From Clostridium swellfunianum (GTDB taxonomy: Bacteria; Bacillota; Clostridia; Clostridiales; Clostridiaceae), in contig NZ_JAMOFV010000006.1 of NCBI RefSeq assembly GCF_023656515.1, positions 3,270,036 through 3,334,035 of the forward strand: 64,000 nucleotides of DNA, written 5' to 3'. Shown piece by piece: positions 9,438-20,525 of the stretch (its first letter is position 1; every line of letters begins with the position of its first letter). Below the pieces are notes generated by a model that saw only the letters and a program-made list of their open reading frames with translations, was not told where the DNA came from and did no database searches. The position numbers and the translations under genes are program-made.

Positions 9438-9515
9438 ATTTATTGCTTATGCACAATTATTAAATTAAGTGATATAATAATGAATGAAACGAATTAATTT
9501 AAGGAGCGAGTTACT

Positions 9516-10547
9516 ATGAAGAAAAAGGTTGCAGTGCTATTTGGAGGTCAGTCTACAGAGCATGAGGTTTCTAGAGTTTCAGCAGCATCTGTACTTAGAA
9601 ATATCGACGTAGCTAAATATGATGTTTACCCAATTGGTATAACTAAAGACGGGAAATGGTTTGAATATACTGGAGCAATTGACAAGATAGAAAGTGGAGA
9701 ATGGGAAATAGACGAATTTTATAAAACACCTGAAGGGCAAAAGTTTTTGTTTAATAAAGAAGTTGATGCAGTTTTCCCAGTGCTTCATGGGCTTTATGGA
9801 GAGGATGGAACAATTCAAGGCTTGTGCAAGCTATTAAATCTTCCATGTGTTGGTCCTGGAGTTATGTCTTCTGCTGTGTGTATGGACAAGATTTATACAA
9901 AATATTTGCTAGAAAGATTTGGCGTAAAGCAAGCGGAGTATGTGGTAGTAAATGCCTATGAATATAAAGAAGATTACAAACAAATAATAGATAAAATCGA
10001 AAAGAAGCTACCTTATCCAATGTTTATTAAGCCTTCTAACAGCGGCTCATCTGTTGGTATTACTAAAGCTCACAGTACTCAAGAACTTATAGCTGGACTT
10101 ACAGAAGCACTAAAATATGACAGGAAGATTTTGGTGGAAAGAGGAATAAATGCAAGGGAAGTAGAAGTTGCAGTGCTTGGAAATGACTATCCTAAGGCTG
10201 CAGTACCTGGTGAAATAATACCAGCTAAGGAATTCTATGATTACGAAGCTAAATATCAAAATGAGGCATCGAAGCTTTTGATACCAGCTGCTTTGAGCAA
10301 TGAGAAGCTGGAAGCTATAAAAGATGAAGCTGTTAAGGTTTATAGAGCATTAGATTGTGCTGGTATGGCTAGAGTGGATTTTTTGGTTGATAAAGATACT
10401 CAAGAAGTTTATTTGAATGAAGTAAACACTATTCCTGGTTTTACAAAGATAAGCATGTACCCAAAAATGTGGCAAGCATCTGGAAAAGCTTATTCAAATT
10501 TAATCGATGAACTCATAGGACTTGCTATTGATAGAAACAATGGATAA
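9516..10547 (+). CDS. ddl: D-alanine--D-alanine ligase
   Basis: This ATP-grasp enzyme makes D-Ala-D-Ala for peptidoglycan precursors in the cytoplasm. The 343 residues are a normal length. Seen are the N-terminal FGGQSTEHEVSRVSA, the central PMFIKPSNSGSSVGITKA ATP-grasp loop, GMARVDFLVD, and the magnesium/ATP site LNEVNTIPGFTKISMYPKMW. The canonical TIPGF sequence gives no hint of a resistance-type ligase. AAGGAG precedes the ATG. A DUF1934 gene follows 27 bases later and is probably co-transcribed. Confidence 0.95.
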   Translation: MKKKVAVLFGGQSTEHEVSRVSAASVLRNIDVAKYDVYPIGITKDGKWFEYTGAIDKIESGEWEIDEFYKTPEGQKFLFNKEVDAVFPVLHGLYGEDGTIQGLCKLLNLPCVGPGVMSSAVCMDKIYTKYLLERFGVKQAEYVVVNAYEYKEDYKQIIDKIEKKLPYPMFIKPSNSGSSVGITKAHSTQELIAGLTEALKYDRKILVERGINAREVEVAVLGNDYPKAAVPGEIIPAKEFYDYEAKYQNEASKLLIPAALSNEKLEAIKDEAVKVYRALDCAGMARVDFLVDKDTQEVYLNEVNTIPGFTKISMYPKMWQASGKAYSNLIDELIGLAIDRNNG

Positions 10548-10574
10548 AATAGATGAAAGTTTGGAGTGAGGATT

Positions 10575-10988
10575 ATGAAGAAAAAGGCAATTATCACTGT
10601 AGTCAGCAAGCAAGCTGGCACCGATGACAGTGCTATTGAAGTTGTTACTCCGGGAGAATACTATAGAGAAGAAAATTGTTATTTTGCTGTATATGATGAA
10701 ACAAAACTTTCTGGAATGGAAGGAACTAAGACTACGCTAAAAATATCTCCTAATGATTTCCTTCTAACAAGGGTGGGAACTACAAATGCTGAGATGAAAT
10801 TTAGGAAAAACTCTAATGAAATCAGTATGTATGATACACCTTATGGGATGCTTGAGTTAAAGCTTGAAACTAAAGATTTGAAAGTCGATTTAGATGACGA
10901 TGGTGGAGAAGTAGAGATAAAGTATAACTTGGCGATATCAGGACAAGAACCTCAAAATACTGTACTTAAGGTAAATATTAAAGCATAA
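10575..10988 (+). CDS. DUF1934 (YwiB-like) beta-barrel protein
   Basis: The 137-residue soluble protein is rich in alternating beta-strand patterns (TTLKISPNDFLLTRVG, MLELKLETKDLKVDL, GEVEIKYNLAI). It fits the DUF1934/YwiB family of calycin-like small proteins of unknown role. A GTG at 10566 is in frame, but the ATG at 10575 is 8 bases after GGAG and gives the typical N-terminus MKKKAIITV. It probably belongs to the ddl transcription unit. Confidence 0.8.
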   Translation: MKKKAIITVVSKQAGTDDSAIEVVTPGEYYREENCYFAVYDETKLSGMEGTKTTLKISPNDFLLTRVGTTNAEMKFRKNSNEISMYDTPYGMLELKLETKDLKVDLDDDGGEVEIKYNLAISGQEPQNTVLKVNIKA

Positions 10989-11022
10989 ATTAGTAATATA
11001 ATTAATTTACTAGGATAGTGGT

Positions 11023-11970
11023 ATGAGAATTTGTGGAACTGCGAAATATACCTTTGAAGATATAATTGGAAATAGCAAAAAGATAGAAAGCTGTAAGGAG
11101 AAGGCGGTTAAGGCATCTAAAACCTCTTCTCCTATTCTTATATATGGAGAAACAGGAACGGGCAAAGAATTATTTGTACAAGCAATACATAATAATTCTA
11201 ATAGAAACAAGCAGCCTTTTATTGCTCAAAATTGTGCTGCGATCCCAAGTAGCCTTTTAGAGGCTATACTTTTTGGAACAACAAAAGGAAGTTTCACAGG
11301 TGCAGATGATAGAAAAGGCCTATTTGAGCTTGCAGACCTGGGAACACTCTATTTAGATGAGTTGAATTCAATGCCCCTTGAGCTTCAAGGTAAAATACTT
11401 AGAACCCTACAGGAAAAAATAATAAGAAGAGTTGGAAGCGTTGATTCGAGTCAGGTAAATACAAGAATTATAACTTCTTTCAATGAGAAGCCTGAAATAA
11501 TTGTTAAGGAAGGAAAGATAAGAAACGATTTATACTATAGATTAAATGTAGTAAGAATAGACTTACCTCCTCTTAGAGAGCGAAAAGAAGACATCCCTGC
11601 TTTAGTAGAGTGTTTTATTGATAAATTTAATAAAAGCTTTGGAGTACAAATAAAAGGGATTGAAGATAAAGCCCTGGAAAAACTTATATTATATGATTGG
11701 GATGGAAATATAAGAGAGTTAGAACATGTAATAGAAGGAATTTTTAATTTAAAGCATGAAGGAGTTATAAAGCTAAAAGATTTATCTGAAGCAGGATTTA
11801 AGAAATCTATTAAGCAGAAATCTTTAAAAGACAAGCTTAAAGATGCAGAAAAGGAGTATATTTTAGAAGCATTATGTATAAGCGTAAATAACGTTACTAG
11901 GGCTGCAGAACTTCTTAAAATTCCAAGACAAACTTTGCAGAGCAAAATGAAGAGACTAAAAATAAAATGA
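11023..11970 (+). CDS. Sigma-54-type AAA+ activator lacking a sensor domain
   Basis: The 315-residue protein consists only of a sigma-54 interaction AAA+ domain and a Fis-type helix-turn-helix. Seen are Walker A GETGTGKE (42-49), the sigma-54 contact loop GSFTGA (89-94), Walker B GTLYLDELNS (107-116), the arginine-finger region PPLRERKEDIP, and a C-terminal HTH around NVTRAAELLKIPRQTLQSKM. RocR-like relatives carry a PAS or other sensor of 130 or more residues ahead of this. Here the ATG is only 34 bases after the previous stop, so no sensor is encoded. Its targets are unknown. I found no convincing -24/-12 promoter in the window. Confidence 0.88.
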   Translation: MRICGTAKYTFEDIIGNSKKIESCKEKAVKASKTSSPILIYGETGTGKELFVQAIHNNSNRNKQPFIAQNCAAIPSSLLEAILFGTTKGSFTGADDRKGLFELADLGTLYLDELNSMPLELQGKILRTLQEKIIRRVGSVDSSQVNTRIITSFNEKPEIIVKEGKIRNDLYYRLNVVRIDLPPLRERKEDIPALVECFIDKFNKSFGVQIKGIEDKALEKLILYDWDGNIRELEHVIEGIFNLKHEGVIKLKDLSEAGFKKSIKQKSLKDKLKDAEKEYILEALCISVNNVTRAAELLKIPRQTLQSKMKRLKIK

Positions 11971-11998
11971 GGATTAAAAACCCTCATTTTATTTTTTA
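11958..11998 (+). terminator. Terminator overlapping the stop codon of the sigma-54 activator
   Basis: AATAAAATGAGG pairs with CCTCATTTTATT across a short A-rich loop, followed by TTTTT. The stop codon lies inside the stem. Confidence 0.88.
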
Positions 11999-12062
11999 AA
12001 ACTGATTTAAGTTGTATGTAAGTGTCCATAATCATAATAAGTATAGTTATAAGAGGTGCATT

Positions 12063-12371
12063 ATGGACAAGTTTTTTAAAAAAGAAGATAAATATGCAAC
12101 AATATTAGATGTAATATGCAGTATAAAGGGAATAAGCCATGAGGAATTGTTTAAAATTTTAAAAGATAGAGAAAGTAAATATTTATTATTTTTGCTTTTA
12201 AAAAAATATAGATGTACAGATATGGATGTGCTTAACAGAGACTTTTCTATAGACAGTAAAAAATCTATTAGTTATAACATGAAGAAAGCTGAAGAAAAGT
12301 TTTTTATAAATAAGGAATTCAGGGACATGTATTTTGAGGCCGAAGGAATAATTGAAAAAGTAATAGAATGA
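12063..12371 (+). CDS. Small helical protein, possible helix-turn-helix, before pyrG
   Basis: This 102-residue protein is charged and probably all-helical, with no signal or membrane segment. I do not recognise it firmly. The middle (LLLKKYRCTDMDVLNRDFSI) and end (SISYNMKKAEEKFFINKEFR) resemble the helix-turn-helix found in DnaA domain IV and some transposase-associated proteins, where a recognition helix is followed by a basic helix. The frame opens at 12012, but the ATG at 12063 has AAGAGGTG just upstream. It sits alone between two hairpins, ahead of pyrG. Confidence 0.7.
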   Translation: MDKFFKKEDKYATILDVICSIKGISHEELFKILKDRESKYLLFLLLKKYRCTDMDVLNRDFSIDSKKSISYNMKKAEEKFFINKEFRDMYFEAEGIIEKVIE

Positions 12372-12403
12372 AAAATAAGAAAATAACAAAAAATAATAAA
12401 GCT

Positions 12404-12438
12404 ATAGCATAATTTTAAAACTTATGCTATTATATTTA
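12404..12438 (+). terminator. Probable weak terminator
   Basis: ATAGCATAA (12404-12412) and TTATGCTAT (12422-12430) form a 9-bp stem with a 9-base loop, followed by a short T-rich tract. Confidence 0.6.
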
Positions 12439-12439
12439 A

Positions 12440-14150
<1,711 letters not shown>

Positions 14151-14160
<10 letters not shown>

Positions 14161-14208
14161 GCGAGTTGTATTTATATTATGGATATGACTTGCTTCTTTA
14201 TTTATTTT
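14151..14208 (+). terminator. Terminator after pyrG
   Basis: AATAAAGAAGCGAGT (14151-14165) pairs with ACTTGCTTCTTTATT (14188-14202) with one G-U pair. A T-rich tail follows. Confidence 0.82.
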
Positions 14209-14365
14209 TACTTAATATGGATGTTGTGTCGAATTAAATTATTGTTATCGGACAAAAAATGTCATAGTTTTTGCAGGATTTTATTAAAACTCATAGAATT
14301 ACTAAGTATAGAAAAATAATTATGTATGTAATATCTGGTTTGGTAATTCCGAAGGGGGGAGAGAA

Positions 14366-14710
14366 ATGCTGCTTAATACAGAAGTTAGTTTTGCATTAAA
14401 GAATACATTTGGTCAATATGAAATAAAAGATTTATCGTTATTTGAGATGGATAAAGTTACAAAGGATTTTCCCAGCATAGAGATGTATTCTAATAGAAAT
14501 AAAGAACTTAGCTTTAAATTAAGGTGTCCCCTATGCGGTGAAAACCATAGCTACAGTTACAATGTAAATGATTTGCTTAAAAGAGACATGGTTATAGGAG
14601 GTTGTGAGAATCTCGGCATGCCGCTGTTTTTTATGGGTAATCAAGTAAAGGTTCATCAAAGAATAAAAAGTTTTAGGGACGTTAATAAGAATCTAGCAGC
14701 GATGATATGA
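14366..14710 (+). CDS. Small zinc-ribbon-like protein of unknown function
   Basis: This 114-residue soluble protein has a cysteine cluster, CPLCGENH near residues 54-61, and another Cys in GGCENLG near 80, which suggests a bound zinc. I do not recognise the family. GGGGGGAGAG lies just before the ATG, a very strong ribosome binding site. A perfect TGTCGAA sequence (14227-14233) and an inverted near-match (14251-14260) lie in the ~220-base leader and resemble Spo0A boxes. It is a single-gene unit between the pyrG and rho units. Confidence 0.75.
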   Translation: MLLNTEVSFALKNTFGQYEIKDLSLFEMDKVTKDFPSIEMYSNRNKELSFKLRCPLCGENHSYSYNVNDLLKRDMVIGGCENLGMPLFFMGNQVKVHQRIKSFRDVNKNLAAMI

Positions 14711-14735
14711 GTGAATTCTATTCACTCTTTTTGTT
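14709..14735 (+). terminator. Terminator after the zinc-ribbon gene
   Basis: GAGTGAA (14709-14715) and TTCACTC (14721-14727) form the stem, followed by TTTTTGTT. Confidence 0.85.
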
Positions 14736-14896
14736 CGTTTTGAAACATGCATTTTTAATTTATGAAATATATGGATTAAAAAAATAAAATGGTATATAAT
14801 TAATAAAGTATCACTCTTCAATTAAATTCTTTATTTATTCTAAATTGAATTCCCAAAGTTTGATATATATAGCTTAATATTATGGAGGTGCGTTGT

Positions 14897-16351
14897 TTGC
14901 TTAACAATGACTATGAAAGTATGACCCTGACTGAACTTAGAGAAATGGCTAAGGAGTTGGGTGTTAAAAACATATCTAAATTTAAAAAAGCAGAGCTTAT
15001 TGATGAAATAAAAAAGCTTTCGCCAGTGTCTATTGAAAAAGATGGTGTGATTTTAAGAGAAAAGATAACACCCAAAAAGGTAGAAGAACCAGTTATTGAA
15101 ACTAAACCGATTGCTGAAGCTGTTGAGGTTAAAGCTGAGCCTGAAGCAGAAACAATAACTTATGAACAAAAGAGAGAAAGGCTTAGAGAGCTAATTGACG
15201 AATCGGATACTGCAAGAGGTGTCCTAGAAGTTATAGAAAATAACTTCGGATTTTTAAGAGGGGACAATTATCTTTCAGGACCAAATGATATTTATATATC
15301 TCCATCCCAAATAAGAAGATTCAATTTAAGAACTGGGGATATGGTTGAAGGAAAGGTTAGAACTCCAAAGGAAGGCGAAAAGTTTAAGGCGCTCTTGTAC
15401 GTTCAGAGCGTGAATGGAGAAAACCCAGAAAGAGCAGTTGGAAGAAAGCGTTTCGAAACTCTAACTCCAATATATCCAGAAGAAAGACTTAAGCTTGAAA
15501 CTACTTCCCTAGATCTATCCTCAAGACTTATGGATATAATCTCACCTATAGGAAAAGGACAAAGAGGAATCATTGTGGCACCTCCAAAAGCAGGTAAAAC
15601 AACACTTCTTAAAAAAGTTGCCAACAGTATAGCAAGAAATCATCCAGAAGTTAAATTAATAGTTTTATTAATAGATGAAAGACCAGAAGAAGTTACAGAT
15701 ATGCAGCGTTCAATAAAAGGAGAGGTTATTTACTCAACTTTTGACGAGGAGCCAGATCATCACGCAAAGGTAGCCGAAATGGTACTTGAAAGAGCCAAGA
15801 GAATGGTGGAGCAGGGGCAGGACGTTGTTATACTTCTAGACAGCTTGACAAGGCTTTCAAGAGCTTATAACCTTACAATAACACCAACAGGTAGAACTCT
15901 TTCAGGAGGACTTGATCCGGGTGCTTTAATAAATCCTAAAAAGTTTTTTGGTGCAGCTAGAAATATTGAAGAGGGTGGAAGTTTAACTATTCTTGCTACA
16001 GCGCTTGTAGACACAGGCAGTAGAATGGATGACATGGTATTTGAGGAGTTTAAGGGAACAGGAAACATGGAAGTTCATCTAGATAGAAAGCTTCAGGAAA
16101 GAAGAATATTCCCAGCTATCGATATCTACAAATCCGGAACAAGAAGAGAAGATTTGCTGCTTACTCAAAAAGAGCAGGAGGTTGCTTTCAATATAAGAAA
16201 GGTTATGTACAGCGGCAACGCTACTGAGACTGTAACTGAAAAGCTTATAGCTCTAATGTCTAAAACTAAGAGCAATGATGAATTCATGGAAATGTTTATA
16301 AAGCTTGATATTTTAAGTAAAGACAATGGAAAAGAAAAATGGGAAAGATAA
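14897..16351 (+). CDS. rho: Transcription termination factor Rho
   Basis: Rho is a hexameric RNA-dependent ATPase that ends transcription. The 484-residue product has the N-terminal SAP-like Rho_N fold ([20 protein letters not shown]), a charged linker of about 50 residues, a cold-shock-type RNA-binding domain ([20 protein letters not shown]) and the RecA-like ATPase with Walker [10 protein letters not shown]. An ATG lies at 14882, but GGAGGTG (14884-14890) sits inside that extension and is ideally placed for the TTG at 14897, so TTG is preferred. Rho often has a long autoregulated leader; 160 bases separate it from the previous terminator. Confidence 0.96.
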   Translation: MLNNDYESMTLTELREMAKELGVKNISKFKKAELIDEIKKLSPVSIEKDGVILREKITPKKVEEPVIETKPIAEAVEVKAEPEAETITYEQKRERLRELIDESDTARGVLEVIENNFGFLRGDNYLSGPNDIYISPSQIRRFNLRTGDMVEGKVRTPKEGEKFKALLYVQSVNGENPERAVGRKRFETLTPIYPEERLKLETTSLDLSSRLMDIISPIGKGQRGIIVAPPKAGKTTLLKKVANSIARNHPEVKLIVLLIDERPEEVTDMQRSIKGEVIYSTFDEEPDHHAKVAEMVLERAKRMVEQGQDVVILLDSLTRLSRAYNLTITPTGRTLSGGLDPGALINPKKFFGAARNIEEGGSLTILATALVDTGSRMDDMVFEEFKGTGNMEVHLDRKLQERRIFPAIDIYKSGTRREDLLLTQKEQEVAFNIRKVMYSGNATETVTEKLIALMSKTKSNDEFMEMFIKLDILSKDNGKEKWER

Positions 16352-16375
16352 TATCTTTCCCATTAATTTTTTTAT
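16338..16375. terminator. Bidirectional terminator between rho and rpmE
   Basis: A 12-bp perfect stem (16338-16349 with 16353-16364) has a 3-base loop. T runs follow it on the + strand, and A-rich sequence flanks it on the other side, so it can serve both convergent genes. It contains the rho stop codon. Confidence 0.88.
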
Positions 16376-16581
16376 TCTTCTGTAAGGTTGAATTTCTTTC
16401 TGAACTTTTCAACTCTTCCGCCAACATCCATGATTTTTTGTTTTCCAGTATAGAATGGGTGGCACTTTGAGCATATTTCAACTTTAAGTTCCTGTTTAAC
16501 TGAACCAGTTGTAAAAGTATTTCCACATGCACACTTAACAACAGCATCATGGTTGTAATTTGGATGTATGCCTTCTCTCAT
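16372..16581 (-). CDS. rpmE: 50S ribosomal protein L31 (zinc-binding type)
   Basis: The 69-residue protein begins [10 protein letters not shown] and carries the four-cysteine zinc site of type A L31 (CACG near 17-20 and [12 protein letters not shown] near 38). The zinc form is usually replaced by the cysteine-free paralogue under zinc starvation. A GTG nine bases upstream is in frame, but AGAGGTG is correctly spaced for the ATG at 16581. It is convergent with rho. Confidence 0.96.
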   Translation of the reverse strand: MREGIHPNYNHDAVVKCACGNTFTTGSVKQELKVEICSKCHPFYTGKQKIMDVGGRVEKFRKKFNLTEE

Positions 16582-16834
16582 TTTTTTCACCTCTTTAGCT
16601 TATTGAATATTTCCATATTCTTAACCAGTAGATTATAACATAAATAATAGGTATCGTCAATAAAAGACGAGTGATTTTACTCGGAAACGCAGCAATTTAA
16701 CTTGTTATATTTTTATATGTTTGTAATTTCAGTAGAATGCATTTAGGAGTGATAAGATTAAATTATTATCTTTAATAAACACTCAAGGTCTGTTAAAATA
16801 GACTCATGTATTTCATTTGCAAAGGAGAAGGGAC

Positions 16835-17443
16835 ATGAGCAAGCTATATTTCAGATATGGTGCGATGAACTGTGGAAAATCAACAAACCTACTGCAGGTT
16901 GCACATAACTATGAAGAAAGAGGAATGAAAGTTATTATTATAAAACCTAAGACAGATACAAAGGGTGGAAATAAAGTTGTTTCAAGACTTGGGGTCACTA
17001 AAGAAGTGGACTTGCTGATAGCTGAGGAACAAAATGTATATGATGAAGTTGAGAACTGGATAGAGCGTAATGGAAAAGTGGATTGTATTTTGGTTGATGA
17101 GGTGCAATTCTTTAAGAAAAAACATATAGACCAGTTTTTTGAAATTGCTGTTTTAATGGATATACCTGCTATATGCTATGGTCTTAGGACAGATTTTCAG
17201 GGAAATGGTTTTGAAGGAAGTTCAAGACTTCTTCTTTTAGCTCACAGCATAGAGGAACTTAAGAACATTTGTGAGTGTGGCAACAAGGCTATGATGAATG
17301 GAAGAATGGTTAACGGCAAATTTGTCTTTGAGGGTAAGCAGGTTGCAATAGATAAGGAAGATAATATAGAATATCATGCCCTATGTCCAAAATGTTTTTT
17401 AAAATATAAAAAGGAATATGAAAGAGATCGCAATTATAATTAG
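16835..17443 (+). CDS. tdk: Thymidine kinase
   Basis: Tdk phosphorylates thymidine in the salvage pathway. The 202-residue protein has the P-loop GAMNCGKST (residues 8-16), the Walker-B-like ILVDEVQFF, the lasso region near YGLRTDF, and a zinc site from CECG and CPKC pairs. The frame begins earlier at 16817, but AAAGGAGAAGG before the ATG at 16835 and the family N-terminus (MSKLYFRYG) fix the start. It is divergent from rpmE. The 253-base gap between them must hold both promoters. Confidence 0.94.
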   Translation: MSKLYFRYGAMNCGKSTNLLQVAHNYEERGMKVIIIKPKTDTKGGNKVVSRLGVTKEVDLLIAEEQNVYDEVENWIERNGKVDCILVDEVQFFKKKHIDQFFEIAVLMDIPAICYGLRTDFQGNGFEGSSRLLLLAHSIEELKNICECGNKAMMNGRMVNGKFVFEGKQVAIDKEDNIEYHALCPKCFLKYKKEYERDRNYN

Positions 17444-17539
17444 ATAGTATAGAAGTTGGCGATTTTATATACTATTAAGAAATACAAGATAAATGAAGAT
17501 TATTAGTCTTCATGCGTTAATAAGGCAAGGGGGGCAAAT

Positions 17540-18505
17540 ATGAGTAAAAAGACTAGTGTTGGCGGGCAGGCTGTTATTGAAGGTGTAATGATGAGGGGAA
17601 GCAGTGGAGTTGCTACTGCTGTCAGGAAATCCGATGGTGAAATAGTTATAGATAAATCCAATGTAATTCCTATTACAAAGAAGTACAAGGCTTTGGGGTT
17701 ACCTGTTATAAGAGGGTTTGTGTCTCTTATAGATTCCCTCATAGTTGGTATTAAGACTTTAAATTATTCAGCCTCCTTCTTTGAAGAGGAAGGAGAGGCA
17801 TCCAAGTTTGACAAATGGTTTGAAAACAAGTTTAAAGAAAAGAGCAATGATATATTAGCAGGAATTTCGTTAGTTTTATCTTTAGGATTTTCTGTTTTAT
17901 TGTTCTTTTTGCTTCCAACTTTTGCTGCCAACTTTTTTAAGAAAGCTTTTGAGATGAATGCTGTATTGCTTAATATAATTGAGGGTATAATTAGAGTTAG
18001 TTTATTTCTTTTATACATTTACCTAATAGGTAAGCTTGAAGATATTAAGAGAGTTTATGAATATCACGGAGCAGAACATAAAACTATATTTTGCTACGAG
18101 AATAATGTAGAGCTTACTCCAGAAAATGCTAAAAGGTTTGGAAGACTTCATCCAAGATGCGGAACTAACTTCTTGTTTTTAGTTATGATAGTGAGTATAA
18201 TTTTATTTTCTTTAACAGGTTGGAACTCCTTATGGGAGAGAATAATGTATAGAATTATTTTACTTCCTGTGGTTTCTGGAGTGACTTATGAAATAATACG
18301 CTGGATGGGCAAGGGAAAGAGCAAACTTGCGGCTGTATTAGCTTATCCTGGGCTTATGCTTCAAAAACTCACAACAAAAGAACCGGATTTAAGCCAATTA
18401 GAGGTTGCCATTGCAGCGCTAAAGGCAGCGGAAGGCATAGAAGAGACAAAAGTGGAAGGGAAAATTGAGGTTGATAATATTGAAGGTACAACAACTGCTA
18501 GCTAA
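17540..18505 (+). CDS. DUF1385 (YqhQ-like) membrane protein
   Basis: The 321-residue protein starts with the strongly conserved VGGQAVIEGVMMRG. It contains three or four hydrophobic segments (about residues 110-135, 145-165, 205-230) and the motif YHGAEHKTIFCYE, followed by FGRLHPRCGTNFL. These mark the DUF1385 family. The His and Cys residues suggest metal binding, but the function is unknown. In clostridia it commonly precedes prmC and prfA, as here. Its end overlaps prmC by 26 bases, so the two are probably translationally coupled. Confidence 0.88.
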   Translation: MSKKTSVGGQAVIEGVMMRGSSGVATAVRKSDGEIVIDKSNVIPITKKYKALGLPVIRGFVSLIDSLIVGIKTLNYSASFFEEEGEASKFDKWFENKFKEKSNDILAGISLVLSLGFSVLLFFLLPTFAANFFKKAFEMNAVLLNIIEGIIRVSLFLLYIYLIGKLEDIKRVYEYHGAEHKTIFCYENNVELTPENAKRFGRLHPRCGTNFLFLVMIVSIILFSLTGWNSLWERIMYRIILLPVVSGVTYEIIRWMGKGKSKLAAVLAYPGLMLQKLTTKEPDLSQLEVAIAALKAAEGIEETKVEGKIEVDNIEGTTTAS

Positions 18506-19346
18506 AGGTTACGAAAGCTTAAAAGAGCAAAATATTGAAAGTTATATGCTAGACTGTCAGATTATCTTAGGCAAGGTTTTGAATTTAGATAGAATGTCAA
18601 TAATTATGAATAGGGAGCTTGAAGTTGATGAGGAAAAGGCAGAAAAATACTTTGAACTTGTAAAGAGAAGAAAGGCTAAAATGCCTATAAAGTATATAAT
18701 AGAAAAAGCAGAATTTATGGGCTTGGATTTTTATGTTACGGAAGGGGTACTGATTCCACGACCTGACACTGAAATTTTGGTGGAAGAAGTTATTAATGAA
18801 ATTAAGGTGAATAATTTTACTGATATATGCGATGTTTGCTGCGGAAGTGGGGCCATTGGTTTATCTATTGCTAAGGTTATGGATTTTGCAAAGATTTATT
18901 GCTGTGATATTTCTGAGATAGCTGAAAAGGTGACTTTGAAAAATATTGAAAGATTAGACCTTAAGAGTAACGTGAAATTTATCCATAGTGATCTTTTAAC
19001 CTTTGCCTTAGAAGAAAAACTTCAGTTTGATATGATAGTTTCAAATCCGCCTTATATAAGAACTGATGTAATTCCAACGCTTATGGATGATGTTAAAGAC
19101 TACGAACCATATATTGCTCTCTGGGGCGGTGAGGACGGACTTGATTTCTATAGAAAAATAACGGAACAGAGCTTGAAGGTTTTAAAATCTAGTGGAGTTT
19201 TAGCTTACGAGATAGGATACGACCAAGGTGAAGAGGTTAGTAAGATTCTTCTTGAGAGTGGATATACTAATGTAAGAGTGGTAAAAGATTTAGCAGGACA
19301 CGACAGAGTTGTTATTGGAAGAGCGAACTATAACTCAATCTATTGA
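18480..19346 (+). CDS. prmC: Release factor glutamine N5-methyltransferase
   Basis: PrmC methylates the glutamine of the GGQ motif of RF1 and RF2; its substrate gene prfA follows directly and prfB is also in the window. Seen are the SAM-binding segment ICDVCCGSGAIGLSIAK and the catalytic NPPY in IVSNPPYIRTD. The 288-residue length is normal. The frame is open from a TTG at 18465. The TTG at 18480 with GAGG about 10 bases before it gives the typical N-terminus MKVQQLLAKG, so I use it. The start lies inside the DUF1385 gene. Confidence 0.92.
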   Translation: MKVQQLLAKGYESLKEQNIESYMLDCQIILGKVLNLDRMSIIMNRELEVDEEKAEKYFELVKRRKAKMPIKYIIEKAEFMGLDFYVTEGVLIPRPDTEILVEEVINEIKVNNFTDICDVCCGSGAIGLSIAKVMDFAKIYCCDISEIAEKVTLKNIERLDLKSNVKFIHSDLLTFALEEKLQFDMIVSNPPYIRTDVIPTLMDDVKDYEPYIALWGGEDGLDFYRKITEQSLKVLKSSGVLAYEIGYDQGEEVSKILLESGYTNVRVVKDLAGHDRVVIGRANYNSIY

Positions 19347-19421
19347 AAAAAATTCTTCGCAAATTATGTCGTATGTGTTATAATAGTAAATTGTGAAAAT
19401 AGAATTTGGAGTGATTATATA

Positions 19422-20501
19422 ATGTTAGATAGATTAAACTTCATTGAAAACAAATATGAGGAACTTTCAAGAAAAATAAGCGATCCTTCAGTAATGGCTG
19501 ATCAAAAGGAATGGCAAAAGCTTTGCAAGGAACATGCAGATTTAGAAGTAATGGTTAATAAGTATAGAGAATATAAGAAGACTGTTGAAGATATTGAAGC
19601 TAACAAGGAAATGCTTAACGAAGAATTAGATTCAGAATTACGTGAAATGGTTCAAGATGAAATCAAGGAATTAACTCAGAAGGAAGAAGATTATAGACAA
19701 GAGTTAAGAATACTTCTTCTGCCAAAGGATCCTAATGACGATAAAAACGTATTTATTGAAATAAGAGGTGGAGCAGGTGGAGATGAAGCAGCTTTATTTG
19801 CATCAAACCTGTTTAGAATGTACACAAGATATGCAGAGAGACACAGATGGAAAGTTGAGCTTATGAGTTTAAACGAAACTGACATTGGTGGGGTCAAGGA
19901 AGTTGTATTTATGGTTCGTGGACAGTCTGCTTACAGCAAGCTTAAGTATGAAAGTGGAGTTCACAGAGTGCAAAGAGTTCCAGACACCGAGGCTAGCGGA
20001 AGAATTCATACATCAACTGCTACTGTTGCAGTACTTCCAGAAGTTGATGAGGTTGAAGTTAACATAAATCCAAATGATTTAAGAATAGATGTTTTCCGTT
20101 CTTCAGGACACGGTGGACAGTCAGTTAATACAACAGACTCTGCTGTAAGAATTACACATATGCCATCAGGCATAGTTGTTTCCTGTCAGGATGAAAAGTC
20201 ACAGCTTAAAAACAAGGAAAAAGCAATGAAAGTTCTTGCTTCAAGACTTTATGAAATAGCTCAGGCTGAAAGAAGTGCAGGAATAGCTGAAGATAGAAAG
20301 AGTCAGGTTGGAACTGGAGACAGAAGTGAAAGAATCAGAACCTATAATTATCCTCAAGGTAGAGTAACTGACCATAGAATAGGTCTTACACTTTATAAGT
20401 TAGACTCCTTCTTAGATGGAGATATTGAGGAAATGCTTGATGCTCTTATAACAGAAGATCAAGCTAAAAAGATGGAAGCTATGGGCAATAATAACGACTA
20501 A
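19422..20501 (+). CDS. prfA: Peptide chain release factor 1
   Basis: RF1 ends translation at UAA and UAG. The 359-residue protein has the stop-codon tripeptide in [14 protein letters not shown] (P-x-T type, RF1-specific) and the GGQ catalytic motif at residues 231-233 ([19 protein letters not shown]). GGAGTGATT precedes the ATG. It follows prmC by 75 bases and is probably in the same unit. Confidence 0.97.
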   Translation: MLDRLNFIENKYEELSRKISDPSVMADQKEWQKLCKEHADLEVMVNKYREYKKTVEDIEANKEMLNEELDSELREMVQDEIKELTQKEEDYRQELRILLLPKDPNDDKNVFIEIRGGAGGDEAALFASNLFRMYTRYAERHRWKVELMSLNETDIGGVKEVVFMVRGQSAYSKLKYESGVHRVQRVPDTEASGRIHTSTATVAVLPEVDEVEVNINPNDLRIDVFRSSGHGGQSVNTTDSAVRITHMPSGIVVSCQDEKSQLKNKEKAMKVLASRLYEIAQAERSAGIAEDRKSQVGTGDRSERIRTYNYPQGRVTDHRIGLTLYKLDSFLDGDIEEMLDALITEDQAKKMEAMGNNND

Positions 20502-20525
20502 TTTATAGTTTTATAGAGGTGAACT

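Noticed and set aside
16296-16550. 84-codon minus-strand frame overlapping rpmE
   Set aside because: It is an alternative frame of the conserved L31 gene.
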